Part shown: positions 46,801-59,499 of the stretch, one piece after another
Numbering within the stretch: position 1 is the first letter of the stretch
Layout: each line of letters begins with the position of its first letter
NCBI GenBank assembly: GCA_951804985.1
Contig: OX638131.1
Span: 37,975,544 to 38,039,543 of the forward strand
Direction: 5' to 3'
Source of the DNA: Dryomyza anilis
Taxonomy: Eukaryota > Arthropoda > Insecta > Diptera > Dryomyzidae
Length of the DNA stretch: 64,000 bases
The notes under the pieces: generated by a model
What the model saw: the letters and a program-made list of their open reading frames with translations, nothing else
Told to the model about the DNA's origin: nothing
The model's database searches: none
Program-made: the position numbers and the translations under genes

Positions 46801-49800
46801 GGGTTGAAAGTAGGCGCTTTTTATAGACATTGAATGCCTAATTTTTCACTGTAAATTTCATTAAATTCGATCGGTGGGATCTGGAATAATAAGGTTTTCA
46901 AAATCGATTTTCAAAATATTTCTTTAATAGGCCATAACTCCTAAACGGAGCGTCCTAGAGGGTTGAAAGTAGGCGCTTTTTATAGACATTGAATGCCTAA
47001 TTTTTCACTGTAAATTTCATTTAATTCGATCGGTGGGATCTGGAATAATAAGGTTTTCAAAATCGATTTTCAAAATATTTCTTTAATTGGCCATAACTCC
47101 TAAACGGAGCGTCCTAGAGGGTTGAAAGTAGGTGCTTTTTATAGACATTGAATGCCTAATTTTTCACTTAATGCCAATATTTCTTTAATTGGCCATAACT
47201 CCTAAACGGAGCGTCCTAGACGGTTGAAAGTAGGCGCTTTTTATAGACATTGAATGCCTAATTTTTCACTTAATGCCAATATTTCTTTAATATGCCATAA
47301 CTCCTAAACGGAGCGTCCTAGAGGGTTGAAAGTAGGCGCTTTTTATAGACATTGAATGCCTAATTTTTCACTGTAAATTTCATTAAATTCGATCGGTGGG
47401 ATCTGGAATAATAAGGTTTTCAAAATCGATTTTCAAAATATTTCTTTAATAGGCCATAACTCCTAAACGGAGCGTCCTAGAGGGTTGAAAGTAGGCGCTT
47501 TTTATAGACATTGAATGCCTAATTTTTCACTGTAAATTTCATTTAATTCGATCGGTGGGATCTGGAATAATAAGGTTTTCAAAATCGATTTTCAAAATAT
47601 TTCTTTAATTGGCCATAACTCCTAAACGGAGCGTCCTAGAGGGTTGAAAGTAGGCGCTTTTTATAGACATTGAATGCCTAATTTTTCACTGTAAATTTCA
47701 TTTAATTCGATCGGTGGGATCTGGAATAATAAGGTTTTCAAAATCGATTTTCAAAATATTTCTTTAATTGGCCATAACTCCTAAACGGATCGTCCTAGAG
47801 GGTTGAAAGTAGGCGCTTTTTATAGACATTGAATGCCTAATTTTTCACTGTAAATTTCATTTAATTCGATCGGTGGGATCTGGAATAATAAGGTTTTCAA
47901 AATCGATTTTCAAAATATTTCTTTAATTGGCCATAACTCCTAAACGGAGCGTCCTAGAGGGTTGAAAGTAGGCGCTTTTTATAGACATTGAATGCCTAAT
48001 TTTTCACTGTAAATTTCATTTAATTCGATCGGTGGGATCTGGAATAATAAGGTTTTCAAAATCGATTTTCAAAATATTTCTTTAATTGGCCATAACTCCT
48101 AAACGGAGCGTCCTAGAGGGTTGAAAGTAGGCGCTTTTTATAGACATTGAATGCTTAATTTTTCACTTAATGCCAATATTTCTTTAATTGGCCATAACTC
48201 CTAAACGGAGCGTCCTAGAGGGTTGAAAGTAGGCGCTTTTTATAGACATTGAATGCCTAATTTTTCACTTAATGCCAATATTTCTTTAATTGGCCATAAC
48301 TCCTAAACGGAGCGTCCTAGAGATAATAAGGTTTTCAAAATCGATTTTCAAAATATTTCTTTAATTGGCCATAACTCCTAAACGGAGCGTCCTAGAGGGT
48401 TGAAAGTAGGCGCTTTTTATAGACATTGAATGCCTAATTTTTCACTGTAAATTTCATTTAATTCGATCGGTGGGATCTGGAATAATAAGGTTTTCAAAAT
48501 CGATTTTCAAAATATTTCTTTAATTGGCCATAACTCCTAAACGGATCGTCCTAGAGGGTTGAAAGTAGGCGCTTTTTATAGACATTGAATGCCTAATTTT
48601 TCACTGTAAATTTCATTTAATTCGATCGGTGGGATCTGGAATAATAAGGTTTTCAAAATCGATTTTCAAAATATTTCTTTAATTGGCCATAACTCCTAAA
48701 CGGAGCGTCCTAGAGGGTTGAAAGTAGGCGCTTTTTATAGACATTGAATGCCTAATTTTTCACTGTAAATTTCATTTAATTCGATCGGTGGGATCTGGAA
48801 TAATAAGGTTTTCAAAATCGATTTTCAAAATATTTCTTTAATTGGCCATAACTCCTAAACGGAGCGTCCTAGAGGGTTGAAAGTAGGCGCTTTTTATAGA
48901 CATTGAATGCTTAATTTTTCACTTAATGCCAATATTTCTTTAATTGGCCATAACTCCTAAACGGAGCGTCCTAGAGGGTTGAAAGTAGGCGCTTTTTATA
49001 GACATTGAATGCCTAATTTTTCACTTAATGCCAATATTTCTTTAATTGGCCATAACTCCTAAACGGAGCGTCCTAGAGGGTTGAAAGTAGGCGCTTTTTA
49101 TAGACATTGAATGCCTAATTTTTCACTGTAAATTTCATTTAATTCGATCAGTGGGATCTGTAATAATAAGGTTTTCAAAATCGATTTTCAAAATATTTCC
49201 TTAATTGGCCATAACTCCTAAACGGAGCGTCCTAGAGGGTTGAAAGTAGGCGCTTTTTATTGAATGCCTAATTTTTCACTGTAAATTTCATTTAATTCGA
49301 TCGGTGGGATCTAGAATAATAAGGTTTTCAAAATCGATTTTCAAAATATTTCTTTAATTGGCCATAACTCCTAAACGGAGCGTCCTAGAGGGTTGAAAGT
49401 AGGCGCTTTTTATAGACATTGAATGCTTAATTTTTCACTGTAAATTTCCTTTAATTCGATCGGTGGGATCTGGAATAATAAGGTTTTCAAAATCGATTTT
49501 CAAAATATTTCTTTAATTGGCCATAACTCCTAAACGGAGCGTCCTAGAGGGTTGAAAGTAGGCGCTTTTTATAGACATTGAATGCCTAATTTTTCACTGA
49601 AAATTTCATTTAATTCTTTAATTGGCCATAACTCCTAAACGGAGCGTCCTAGAGGGTTGAAAGTAGGCGCTTTTTATAGACATTGAATGCCTAATTTTTC
49701 ACCTAATGCCAATATTTCTTTAATTGGCCATAACTCCTAAACGGAGCGTCCTAGAGGGTTGAAAGTAGGCGCTTTTTATAGACATTGAATGCTTAATTTT

Positions 49801-51110
49801 TCACTGTAAATTTCCTTTAATTCGATCGGTGGGATCTGGAATAATAAGGTTTTCAAAATCGATTTTCAAAATATTTCTTTAATTGGCCATAACTCCTAAA
49901 CGGAGCGTCCTAGAGGGTTGAAAGTAGGCGCTTTTTATAGACATTGAATGCCTAATTTTTCACCTAATGCCAATATTTCTTTAATTGGCCATAACTCCTA
50001 AACGGAGCGTCCTAGAGGGTTGAAAGTAGACGCTTTTTATAGACATTGAATGCCTAATTTTGCACTGTAAATTTCATTAAATTCGATCGGTGGGATCTGG
50101 AATAATAAGGTTTTCAAAATCGATTTTCAAAATATTTCTTTAATTGGCCATAACTCCTAAACGGAGCGTCCTAGAGGGTTGAAAGTAGGCGCTTTTTATA
50201 GACATTGAATGCCTAATTTTTCACCTAATGCCAATATTTCTTTAATTGGCCATAACTCCTAAACGGAGCGTCCTAGAGGGTTGAAAGTAGACGCTTTTTA
50301 TAGACATTGAATGCCTAATTTTTCACTTAATGCCAATATTTCTTTAATTGGCCATAACTCCTAAACGGAGCGTCCTAGAGGGTTGAAAGTAGGCGCTTTT
50401 TATAGACATTGAATGCCTAATTTTTCACTGCCTAATTTTTCACCTAATGCCAATATTTCTTTAATTGGCCATAACTCCTAAACGGAGCGTCCTATAGGGT
50501 TGAAAGTAGGCGCTTTTTATAGACATTGAATGCCTAATTTTTCACTTAATGCCAATATTTCTTTAATAGGCCATAACTCCTAAACGGAGCGTCCTAGAGG
50601 GTTGAAAGTAGGCGCTTTTTATAGACATTGAATGCTTAATTTTTCACTTAATGCCAATATTTCTTTAATTGGCCATAACTCCTAAACGGAGCGTCCTAGA
50701 GGGTTGAAAGTAGGCGCTTTTTATAGACATTGAATGCCTAATTTTTCACTGTAAATTTCATTTAATTCGATCGGTGGGATCTGGAGTAATAAAGTTTTCA
50801 AAATCGATTTTCAAAATATTTCTTTAATTGGCCATAACTCCTAAACGGAGCGTCCTAGAGGGTTGAAAGTAGGCGCTTTTTATAGACATTGAATGCCTAA
50901 TTTTTCACTTAATGCCAATATTTCTTTAATTGGCCATAACTCCTAAACGGAGCGTCCTAGAGGGTTGAAAGTAGGCGCTTTTTATAGACATTGAATGCCT
51001 AATTTTTCACTTAATGCCAATATTTCTTTAATTGGCCATAACTCCTAAACGGAGCGTCCTAGACGGTTGAAAGTAGGCGCTTTTTATAGACATTGAATGC
51101 CTAATTTTTA
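43845..51110 (+). repeat. Large duplicated blocks at 5100-bp and 5625-bp offset
   Basis: Rare variants at 44041 (aattcgatcagtgggatctg) and 44211 (ctagaataat) recur 5100 bp later at 49141 and 49311. Those at 44401 (gtagacgctt...ttgcac), 44801 (cactgcctaa junction), 45161 (gtaataaagt) and 45436 (agacgg) recur 5625 bp later. The change of offset shows that about 525 bp was gained between the two sets in the right-hand copy (about 49400-49950). Confidence 0.8.
46000..47700 (+). repeat. Higher-order repeat, 840-bp and 522-bp spacing
   Basis: The L variant cattaaattcgatcgg, followed by ttaataggcc, recurs so that ttaaattcga starts at 46021, 46861 and 47383. The intervals are 840 (4L+2S) and 522 (2L+2S). 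Confidence 0.78.
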
Positions 51111-52749
51111 ACTGTAAATTTCATTTAATTCGATCGGTGGGATCTGGAATAATAAGGTTTTCAAAATCGATTTTCAAAATATTTCTTTAATTGGCCATAA
51201 CTCCTAAACGGAGCGTCCTAGAGGGTTGAAAGTAGGCGCTTTTTATAGACATTGAATGCCTAATTTTTCACTGTAAATTTCATTTAATTCGATCGGTGGG
51301 ATCTGGAATAATAAGGTTTTCAAAATCGATTTTCAAAATATCTTTCTTTAATTGGCCATAACTCCTAAACGGAGCGTCCTAGAGGGTTGAAAGTAGGCGC
51401 TTTTTATAGACATTGAATGCCTAATTTTTCACTTAATGCCAATATTTCTTTAATAGGCCATAACTCCTAAACGGAGCGTCCTAGAGGCGCTTATTATAGA
51501 CATTGAATGCCTAATTTTTCACTGTAAATTTCATTTTATTCGATCGGTGGGATCTGGAATAATAAGGTTTTCAAAATCGATTTTCAAAATATTTCTTTAA
51601 TTGGCCATAACTCCTAAACGGAGCGTCCTAGAGGGTTGAAAGTAGGCGCTTTTTATAGACATTGAATGCCTAATTTTTCACTGTAAATTTCATTTACATT
51701 TACATTTACAATAAGATTTTCAAAATCGATTTTCAAAATATTTCTTTAATTGGCCATAACTCCTAAACGGAGCGTCCTAGAGGGTTGAAAGTAGGCGCTT
51801 TTTATAGACATTGAATGCCTAATTTTTCACTTAATGCCAATATTTCTTTAATTGGCCATAACTCCTAAACGGAGCGTCCTAGACGGTTGAAAGTAAGCGC
51901 TTTTTATAGACATTGAATGCCTAATTTTTCACTGTAAATTTCATTAAATTCGATCGGTGGGATCTGGAATAATAAGGTTTTCAAAATCGATTTTCAAAAT
52001 ATTTCTTTAATTGGCCATAACTCCTAAACGGAGCGTCCTAGAGGGTTGAAAGTAGGCGCTTTTTATAGACATTGAATGCCTAGTTTTTCACTTAATGCCA
52101 ATATTTCTTTAATTGGCCATAACTCCTAAACGGAGCGTCCTATAGGGTTGAAAGTACGCGCTTTTTATAGACATTGAATGCCTAATTTTTCACTTAATGC
52201 CAATATTTCTTTAATAGGCCATAACTCCTAAACGGAGCGTCCTAGATGGTTGAAAGTAGGCGCTTTTTATAGCCATTGAATGCCTAATTTTTCACTGTAA
52301 ATTTCATTTAATTCGATCGGTGGGATCTGGAATAATAAGGTTTTCAAAATCGATTTTCAAAATATTTCTTTAATTGGCCATAACTCATAAACGGAGCGTC
52401 CTAGAGGGTTGAAAGTAGGCGCTTTTTATAGACATTGAATGCCTAATTTTTCACCTAATGCCAATATTTCTTTAATTGGCCATAACTCCTAAACGGAGCG
52501 TCCTAGAGGGTTGAAAGTAGGCGCTTTTTATAGACATTGAATGCCTAATTTTTCACTGTAAATTTCATTTAATTCGATCGGTGGGATCTGGAATAATAAG
52601 ATTTTCAAAATCGATTTTCAAAATATTTCTTTAATTGGCCATAACTCCTAAACGGAGCGTCCTAGAGGGTTGAAAGTAGGCGCTTTTTATAGACATTGAA
52701 TGCCAAATTTTTCACTTAATGCCAATATTTCTTTAATTGGCCATAAATC

Positions 52750-55560
52750 CTAAACGGAGCGTCCTAGAGGATTGAAAGTAGGCGCTTTTTATAGACATTG
52801 AATGCCTAATTTTTCACTTAATGCCAATATTTCTTTAATTGGCCATAACTCCTAAACGGAGCGTCCTAGAGGGTTGAAAGTAGGCGCTTTTTATAGACAT
52901 TGAATGCATAATTTTTCACTTAATGCCAATATTTCTTTAATTGGCCATAACTCCTAAACGGAGCGTCCTAGATGGTTGAAAGTAGGCGCTTTTTATAGCC
53001 ATTGAATGCCTAATTTTTCACTGTAAATTTCATTTAATTCGATCGGTGGGATCTGGAATAATAAGGTTTTCAAAATCGATTTTCAAAATATTTCTTTAAT
53101 TGGCCATAACTCATAAACGGAGCGTCCTAGAGGGTTGAAAGTAGGCGCTTTTTATAGACATTGAATGCCTAATTTTTCACCTAATGCCAATATTTCTTTA
53201 ATTGGCCATAACTCCTAAACGGAGCGTCCTAGAGGGTTGAAAGTAGGCGCTTTTTATAGACATTGAATGCTTAATTTTTCACTGTAAATTTCATTTAAAT
53301 ATTTCTTTAATTAGCCATAACTCCTAAACGGAGCGTCCTAGAGGGTTGAAAGTAGGCGCTTTTTATAGACATTGAATGCCTAATTTTTCACTGTAAATTT
53401 CATTTAATTCGATCGGTGGGATCTGGAATAATAAGGTTTTCAAAATCGATTTTCAAAATATTTCTTTAATTGGCCATAACTCCTAAACGGAGCGTCCTAG
53501 AGGGTTGAAAGTAGGCTCTTTTTATAGACATTGAATGCCTAATTTTTCACTGTAAATTTCATTTAATTCGATCGGTGGGATCTGGAATAGACATTGAATG
53601 CCTAGTTTTTCACTTAATGCCAATATTTCTTTAATTGGCCATTACTCCTAAACGGAGCGTCCTAGAGAGTTGAAAGTAGGCGCTTTTTATAGACATTGAA
53701 TGCCTAATTTTTCACTGTAAATTTCATTTAATTCGATCGGTGGGATCTGGAATAGACATTGAATGCCTAATTTTTCACTGTAAATTTCATTTAATTCGAT
53801 CGGTGGGATCTGGAATAATAAGATTTTCAAAATCGATTTTCAAAATATTTCTTTAATTGGCCATAACTCCTAAACGGAGCGTCCTAGAGGGTTGAAAGTA
53901 GGCGCTTTTTATAGACATTGAATGCCTAATTTTTCACTTAATGCCAATATTTCTTTAATTGGCCATAACTCCTAAACGGAGCGTCCTAGAGGGTTGAAAG
54001 TAGGCGCTTTTTATAGACATTGAATGCCTAATTTTTCACTTAATGCCAATATTTCTTTAATAGGCCATAACTCCTAAACGGAGCGTCCTAGAGGGTTGAA
54101 AGTAGGCGCTTATTATAGACATTGAATGCCTAATTTTTCACTGTAAATTTCATTTTATTCGATCGGTGGGATCTGGAATAATAAGGTTTTCAAAATCGAT
54201 TTTCAAAATATTTCTTTAATTGGCCATAACTCCTAAACGGAGCGTCCTAGAGGGTTGAAAGTAGGCGCTTTTTATAGACATTGAATGCCTAATTTTTCAC
54301 TTAATGCCAATATTTCTTTAATTGGCCATAACTCCTAAACGGAGCGTCCTAGAGGGTTGAAAGTAGGCGCTTTTTATAGACATTGAATGCCTAATTTTTC
54401 ACTTAATGCCAATATTTCTTTAATTGGCCATAACTCCTAAACGGAGCGTCCTAGATGGTTGAAAGTAGGCGCTTTTTATAGCCATTGAATGCCTAATTTT
54501 TCACTGTAAATTTCATTTAATTCGATCGGTGGGATCTGGAATAATAAGGTTTTCAAAATCGATTTTCAAAATATTTCTTTAATTGGCCATAACTCATAAA
54601 CGGAGCGTCCTAGAGGGTTGAAAGTAGGCGCTTTTTATAGACATTGAATGCCTAATTTTTCACCTAATGCCAATATTTCTTTAATTGGCCATAACTCCTA
54701 AACGGAGCGTCCTAGAGGGTTGAAAGTAGGCGCTTTTTATAGACATTGAATGCTTAATTTTTCACTGTAAATTTCATTTAAATATTTCTTTAATTAGCCA
54801 TAACTCCTAAACGGAGCGTCCTAGAGGGTTGAAAGTAGGCGCTTTTTATAGACATTGAATGCCTAATTTTTCACTGTAAATTTCATTTAATTCGATCGGT
54901 GGGATCTGGAATAATAAGGTTTTCAAAATCGATTTTCAAAATATTTCTTTAATTGGCCATAACTCCTAAACGGAGCGTCCTAGAGGGTTGAAAGTAGGCT
55001 CTTTTTATAGACATTGAATGCCTAATTTTTCACTGTAAATTTCATTTAATTCGATCGGTGGGATCTGGAATAGACATTGAATGCCTAGTTTTTCACTTAA
55101 TGCCAATATTTCTTTAATTGGCCATTACTCCTAAACGGAGCGTCCTAGAGAGTTGAAAGTAGGCGCTTTTTATAGACATTGAATGCCTAATTTTTCACTG
55201 TAAATTTCATTTAATTCGATCGGTGGGATCTGGAATAGACATTGAATGCCTAATTTTTCACTGTAAATTTCATTTAATTCGATCGGTGGGATCTGGAATA
55301 ATAAGATTTTCAAAATCGATTTTCAAAATATTTCTTTAATTGGCCATAACTCCTAAACGGAGCGTCCTAGAGGGTTGAAAGTAGGCGCTTTTTATAGACA
55401 TTGAATGCCTAATTTTTCACTTAATGCCAATATTTCTTTAATTGGCCATAACTCCTAAACGGAGCGTCCTAGAGGGTTGAAAGTAGGCGCTTTTTATAGA
55501 CATTGAATGCCTAATTTTTCACTTAATGCCAATATTTCTTTAATAGGCCATAACTCCTAA
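52750..55560 (+). repeat. Tandem duplication with 1483-bp period
   Basis: At least four rare variants recur at exactly 1483 bp: agtaggcgctttttatagcc (52981, 54464), gtaggctctt (53511, 54994), the truncated junction ggaatagacattgaatgcct (53584, 55067), and taggccataa (54061, 55544). The copies differ at only a few positions, so the duplication is young. Confidence 0.85.
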
Positions 55561-57039
55561 ACGGAGCGTCCTAGAGGGTTGAAAGTAGGCGCTTTTTATA
55601 GACATTGAATGCCTAATTTTTCACTGTAAATTTCATTTACATTTACATTTACAATAAGATTTTCAAAATCGATTTTCAAAATATTTCTTTAATTGGCCAT
55701 AACTCCTAAACGGAGCGTCCTAGAGGGTTGAAAGTAGGCGCTTTTTATAGACATTGAATGCCTAATTTTTCACTTAATGCCAATATTTCTTTAATTGGCC
55801 ATAACTCCTAAACGGAGCGTCCTAGAGGGTTGAAAGTAGGCGCTTTTTATAGACATTGAATGCCTAATTTTTCACTGTAAATTTCATTTAATTCGATCGG
55901 TGGGATCTGGAATAATAAGGTTTTCAAAATCGATTTTCAAAATATTTCTTTAATCGGCCATAACTCCTAAACAGAGCGTCCTTGAGGGTTGACAGTAGGC
56001 GCTTTTTATAGACATTGAATGCCTAATTTTTCACTTAATGCCAATATTTCATTAATTGGCCATAACTCCTAAACGGAGCGTCCTAGAGGGTTGAAAGTAG
56101 GCGCTTTTTATAGACATTGAATGCCTAATTTTTCACTGTAAATTTCATTTAATTCGATCGGTGGGATCTGGAATAATAAGGTTTTCAAAATCGATTTTCA
56201 AAATATTTCTTTAATCGGCCATAACTCCTAAACGGAGCGTCCTAGAGGGTTGACAGTAGGCGCTTTTTATAGACATTGAATGCCTAATTTTTCACTTAAT
56301 GCCAATATTTCTTTAATTGGCCATAACTCCTAAACTGAGCGTCCTAGAGGGTTGAAAGTAGGCGCTTTTTATAGACATTGAATGCCTAATTTTTCACTGT
56401 AAATTTCATTTAATTCGATCGGTGGGATCTGGAATAATAAGGTTTTCAAAATCGATTTTCAAAATATTTCTTTAATTGGCCATAACTCCTAAACGGAGCG
56501 TCCTAGAGGGTTGAAAGTAGGCGCTTTTTATAGATATTGAATGCCTAATTTTTCACTTAATGCCAATATTTCTTTAATAGGCCATAACTCCTAAACGGAG
56601 CGTCCTAGAGGGTTGAAAGTAGGCGCTTTTTATAGACATTGAATGCCTTATTTTTCACTGTAAATTTCATTTAATTCGATCGGTGGGATCTGGAATAATA
56701 AGGTTTTCAAAATCGATTTTCAAAATATTTCTTTAATCGGCCATAACTCCTAAACGGAGCGTCCTAGAGGGTTGACAGTAGGCGCTTTTTATAGACATTG
56801 AATGCCTAATTTTTCACTTAATGCCAATATTTCTTTAATTGGCCATAACTCCTAAACGGAGCGTCCTAGAGGGTTGAAAGTAGGCGCTTTTTATAGACAT
56901 TGAATGCCTTATTTTTCACTGTAAATTTAATTTAATTCGATCGGTGGGATCTGGAATAATAAGGTTTTCAAAATCGATTTTCAAAATATTTCTTTAATTG
57001 GCCATAACTCCTAAACGGAGCGTCCTAGAGGGTTGAAAG

Positions 57040-58983
57040 TAGGCGCTTTTTATAGACATTGAATGCCTAATTTTTCACTGTAAATTTCATTTAATTCGAT
57101 CGGTGGGATCTGGAATAATAAGGTTTTCAAAATCGATTTTCAAAATATTTCTTTAATCGGCCATAACTCCTAAACGGAGCGTCCTAGAGGGTTGACAGTA
57201 GACGCTTTTTATAGACATTGAATGCCTAATTTTTCACTTTATGCCAATATTTCTTTAATTGGCCATAACTCCTAAACGGAGCGTCCTAGAGGGTTGAAAG
57301 TAGGCGCATTTTGTAGACATTGAATGCCTAATTTTTCACTGTAAATTTCATTTAATTCGATCGGTGGAATCTGGAATAATAAGGTTTTCAAAATAGATTT
57401 TCAAAATATTTCTTTAATTGGCCATAACTCCTAAACGGAGCGTCCTAGAGGGTTGAAAGTAGGCGATTTTTATAGATATTGAATGCCTAATTTTTCACTT
57501 AATGCCAATATTTCTTTAATTGGCCATTAATTGGCCATAACTCCTAAACTGAGCGTCCTAGAGGGTTGAAAGTAGGCGCTTTTTATAGACATTGAATGCC
57601 TAATTTTTCACTGTAAATTTCATTTAATTCGATCGGTGGGATCTGGAATAATAAGGTTTTCAAAATCGATTTTCAAAATATTTCTTTAATCGGCCATAAC
57701 TCCTAAACGGAGCGTCCTAGAGGGTTGAAAGTAGGCGCTTTTTATAGATATTGAATGCCTAATTTTTCACTTAATGCCAATATTTCTTTAATAGGCCATA
57801 ACTCCTAAACGGAGCGTCCTAGAGGGTTGAAAGTAGGCGCTTTTTATAGACATTGAATGCCTAATTTTTCACTGTAAATTTCATTTAATTCGATCGGTGG
57901 GATCTGGAATAATAAGGTTTTCAAAATCGATTTTCAAAATATTTCTTTAATCGGCCATAACTCCTAAACGGAGCGTCCTAGAGGGTTGACAGTAGGCGCT
58001 TTTTATAGACATTGAATGCCTAATTTTTCACTGTAAATTTCATTTAATTCGATCGGTGGGATCTGGAATAATAAGGTTTTCAAAATCGATTTTCAAAATA
58101 TTTCTTTAATCGGCCATAACTCCTAAACGGAGCGTCCTAGAGGGTTGACAGTAGACGCTTTTTATAGACATTGAATGCCTAATTTTTCACTTTATGCCAA
58201 TATTTCTTTAATTGGCCATAACTCCTAAACGGAGCGTCCTAGAGGGTTGAAAGTAGGCGCATTTTGTAGACATTGAATGCCTAATTTTTCACTGTAAATT
58301 TCATTTAATTCGATCGGTGGAATCTGGAATAATAAGGTTTTCAAAATAGATTTTCAAAATATTTCTTTAATTGGCCATAACTCCTAAACGGAGCGTCATA
58401 GAGGGTTGAAAGTAGGCGATTTTTATAGATATTGAATGCCTAATTTTTCACTTAATGCCAATATTTCTTTAATTGGCCATTAATTGGCCATAACTCCTAA
58501 ACTGAGCGTCCTAGAGGGTTGAAAGTAGGCGCTTTTTATAGACATTGAATGCCTAATTTTTCACTGTAAATTTCATTTAATTCGATCGGTGGGATCTGGA
58601 ATAATAAGGTTTTCAAAATCGATTTTCAAAATATTTCTTTAATCGGCCATAACTCCTAAACGGAGCGTCCTAGAGGGTTGAAAGTAGGCGCTTTTTATAG
58701 ATATTGAATGCCTAATTTTTCACTTAATGCCAATATTTCTTTAATAGGCCATAACTCCTAAACGGAGCGTCCTAGAGGGTTGAAAGTAGGCGCTTTTTAT
58801 AGACATTGAATGCCTAATTTTTCACTGTAAATTTCATTTAATTCGATCGGTGGGATCTGGAATAATAAGGTTTTCAAAATCGATTTTCAAAATATTTCTT
58901 TAATCGGCCATAACTCCTAAACGGAGCGTCCTAGAGGGTTGACAGTAGGCGCTTTTTATAGACATTGAATGCCTAATTTTTCA
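57040..58983 (+). repeat. Tandem duplication with 953-bp period
   Basis: Shared rare markers are gacagtagacgc followed by cactttatgcc (57194, 58147), gcgcattttgtagac (about 57305, 58258), and an 11-bp internal duplication tggccattaattggccataa (57521, 58474). 953 equals 4L+3S plus the 11-bp duplication. Confidence 0.85.
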
Positions 58984-59499
58984 CTTAATGCCAATATTTC
59001 TTTAATAGGCCATAACCTAAACGGAGCGTCCTAGAGGGTTGAAAGTAGGCGCTTTTTATAGACATTGAATGCCTTATTTTTCACTGTAAATTTCATTTAA
59101 TTCGATCGGTGGGATCTGGAATAATAAGGTTTTCAAAATCGATTTTCAAAATATTTCTTTAATCGGCCATAACTCCTAAACGGAGCGTCCTAGAGGGTTG
59201 ACAGTAGGCGCTTTTTATAGACATTGAATGCCTAATTTTTCACTTAATGCCAATATTTCTTTAATTGGCCATAACTCCTAAACGGAGCGTCCTAGAGGGT
59301 TGAAAGTAGGCGCTTTTTATAGACAATGAATGCCTTATTTTTCACTGTAAATTTAATTTAATTCGATCGGTGGGATCTGGAATAATAAGGTTTTCAAAAT
59401 CGATTTTCAAAATATTTCTTTAATTGGCCATAACTCCTAAACGGAGCGTCCTAGAGGGTTGAAAGTAGGCGCTTTTTATAGACATTGAATGCCTAATTT

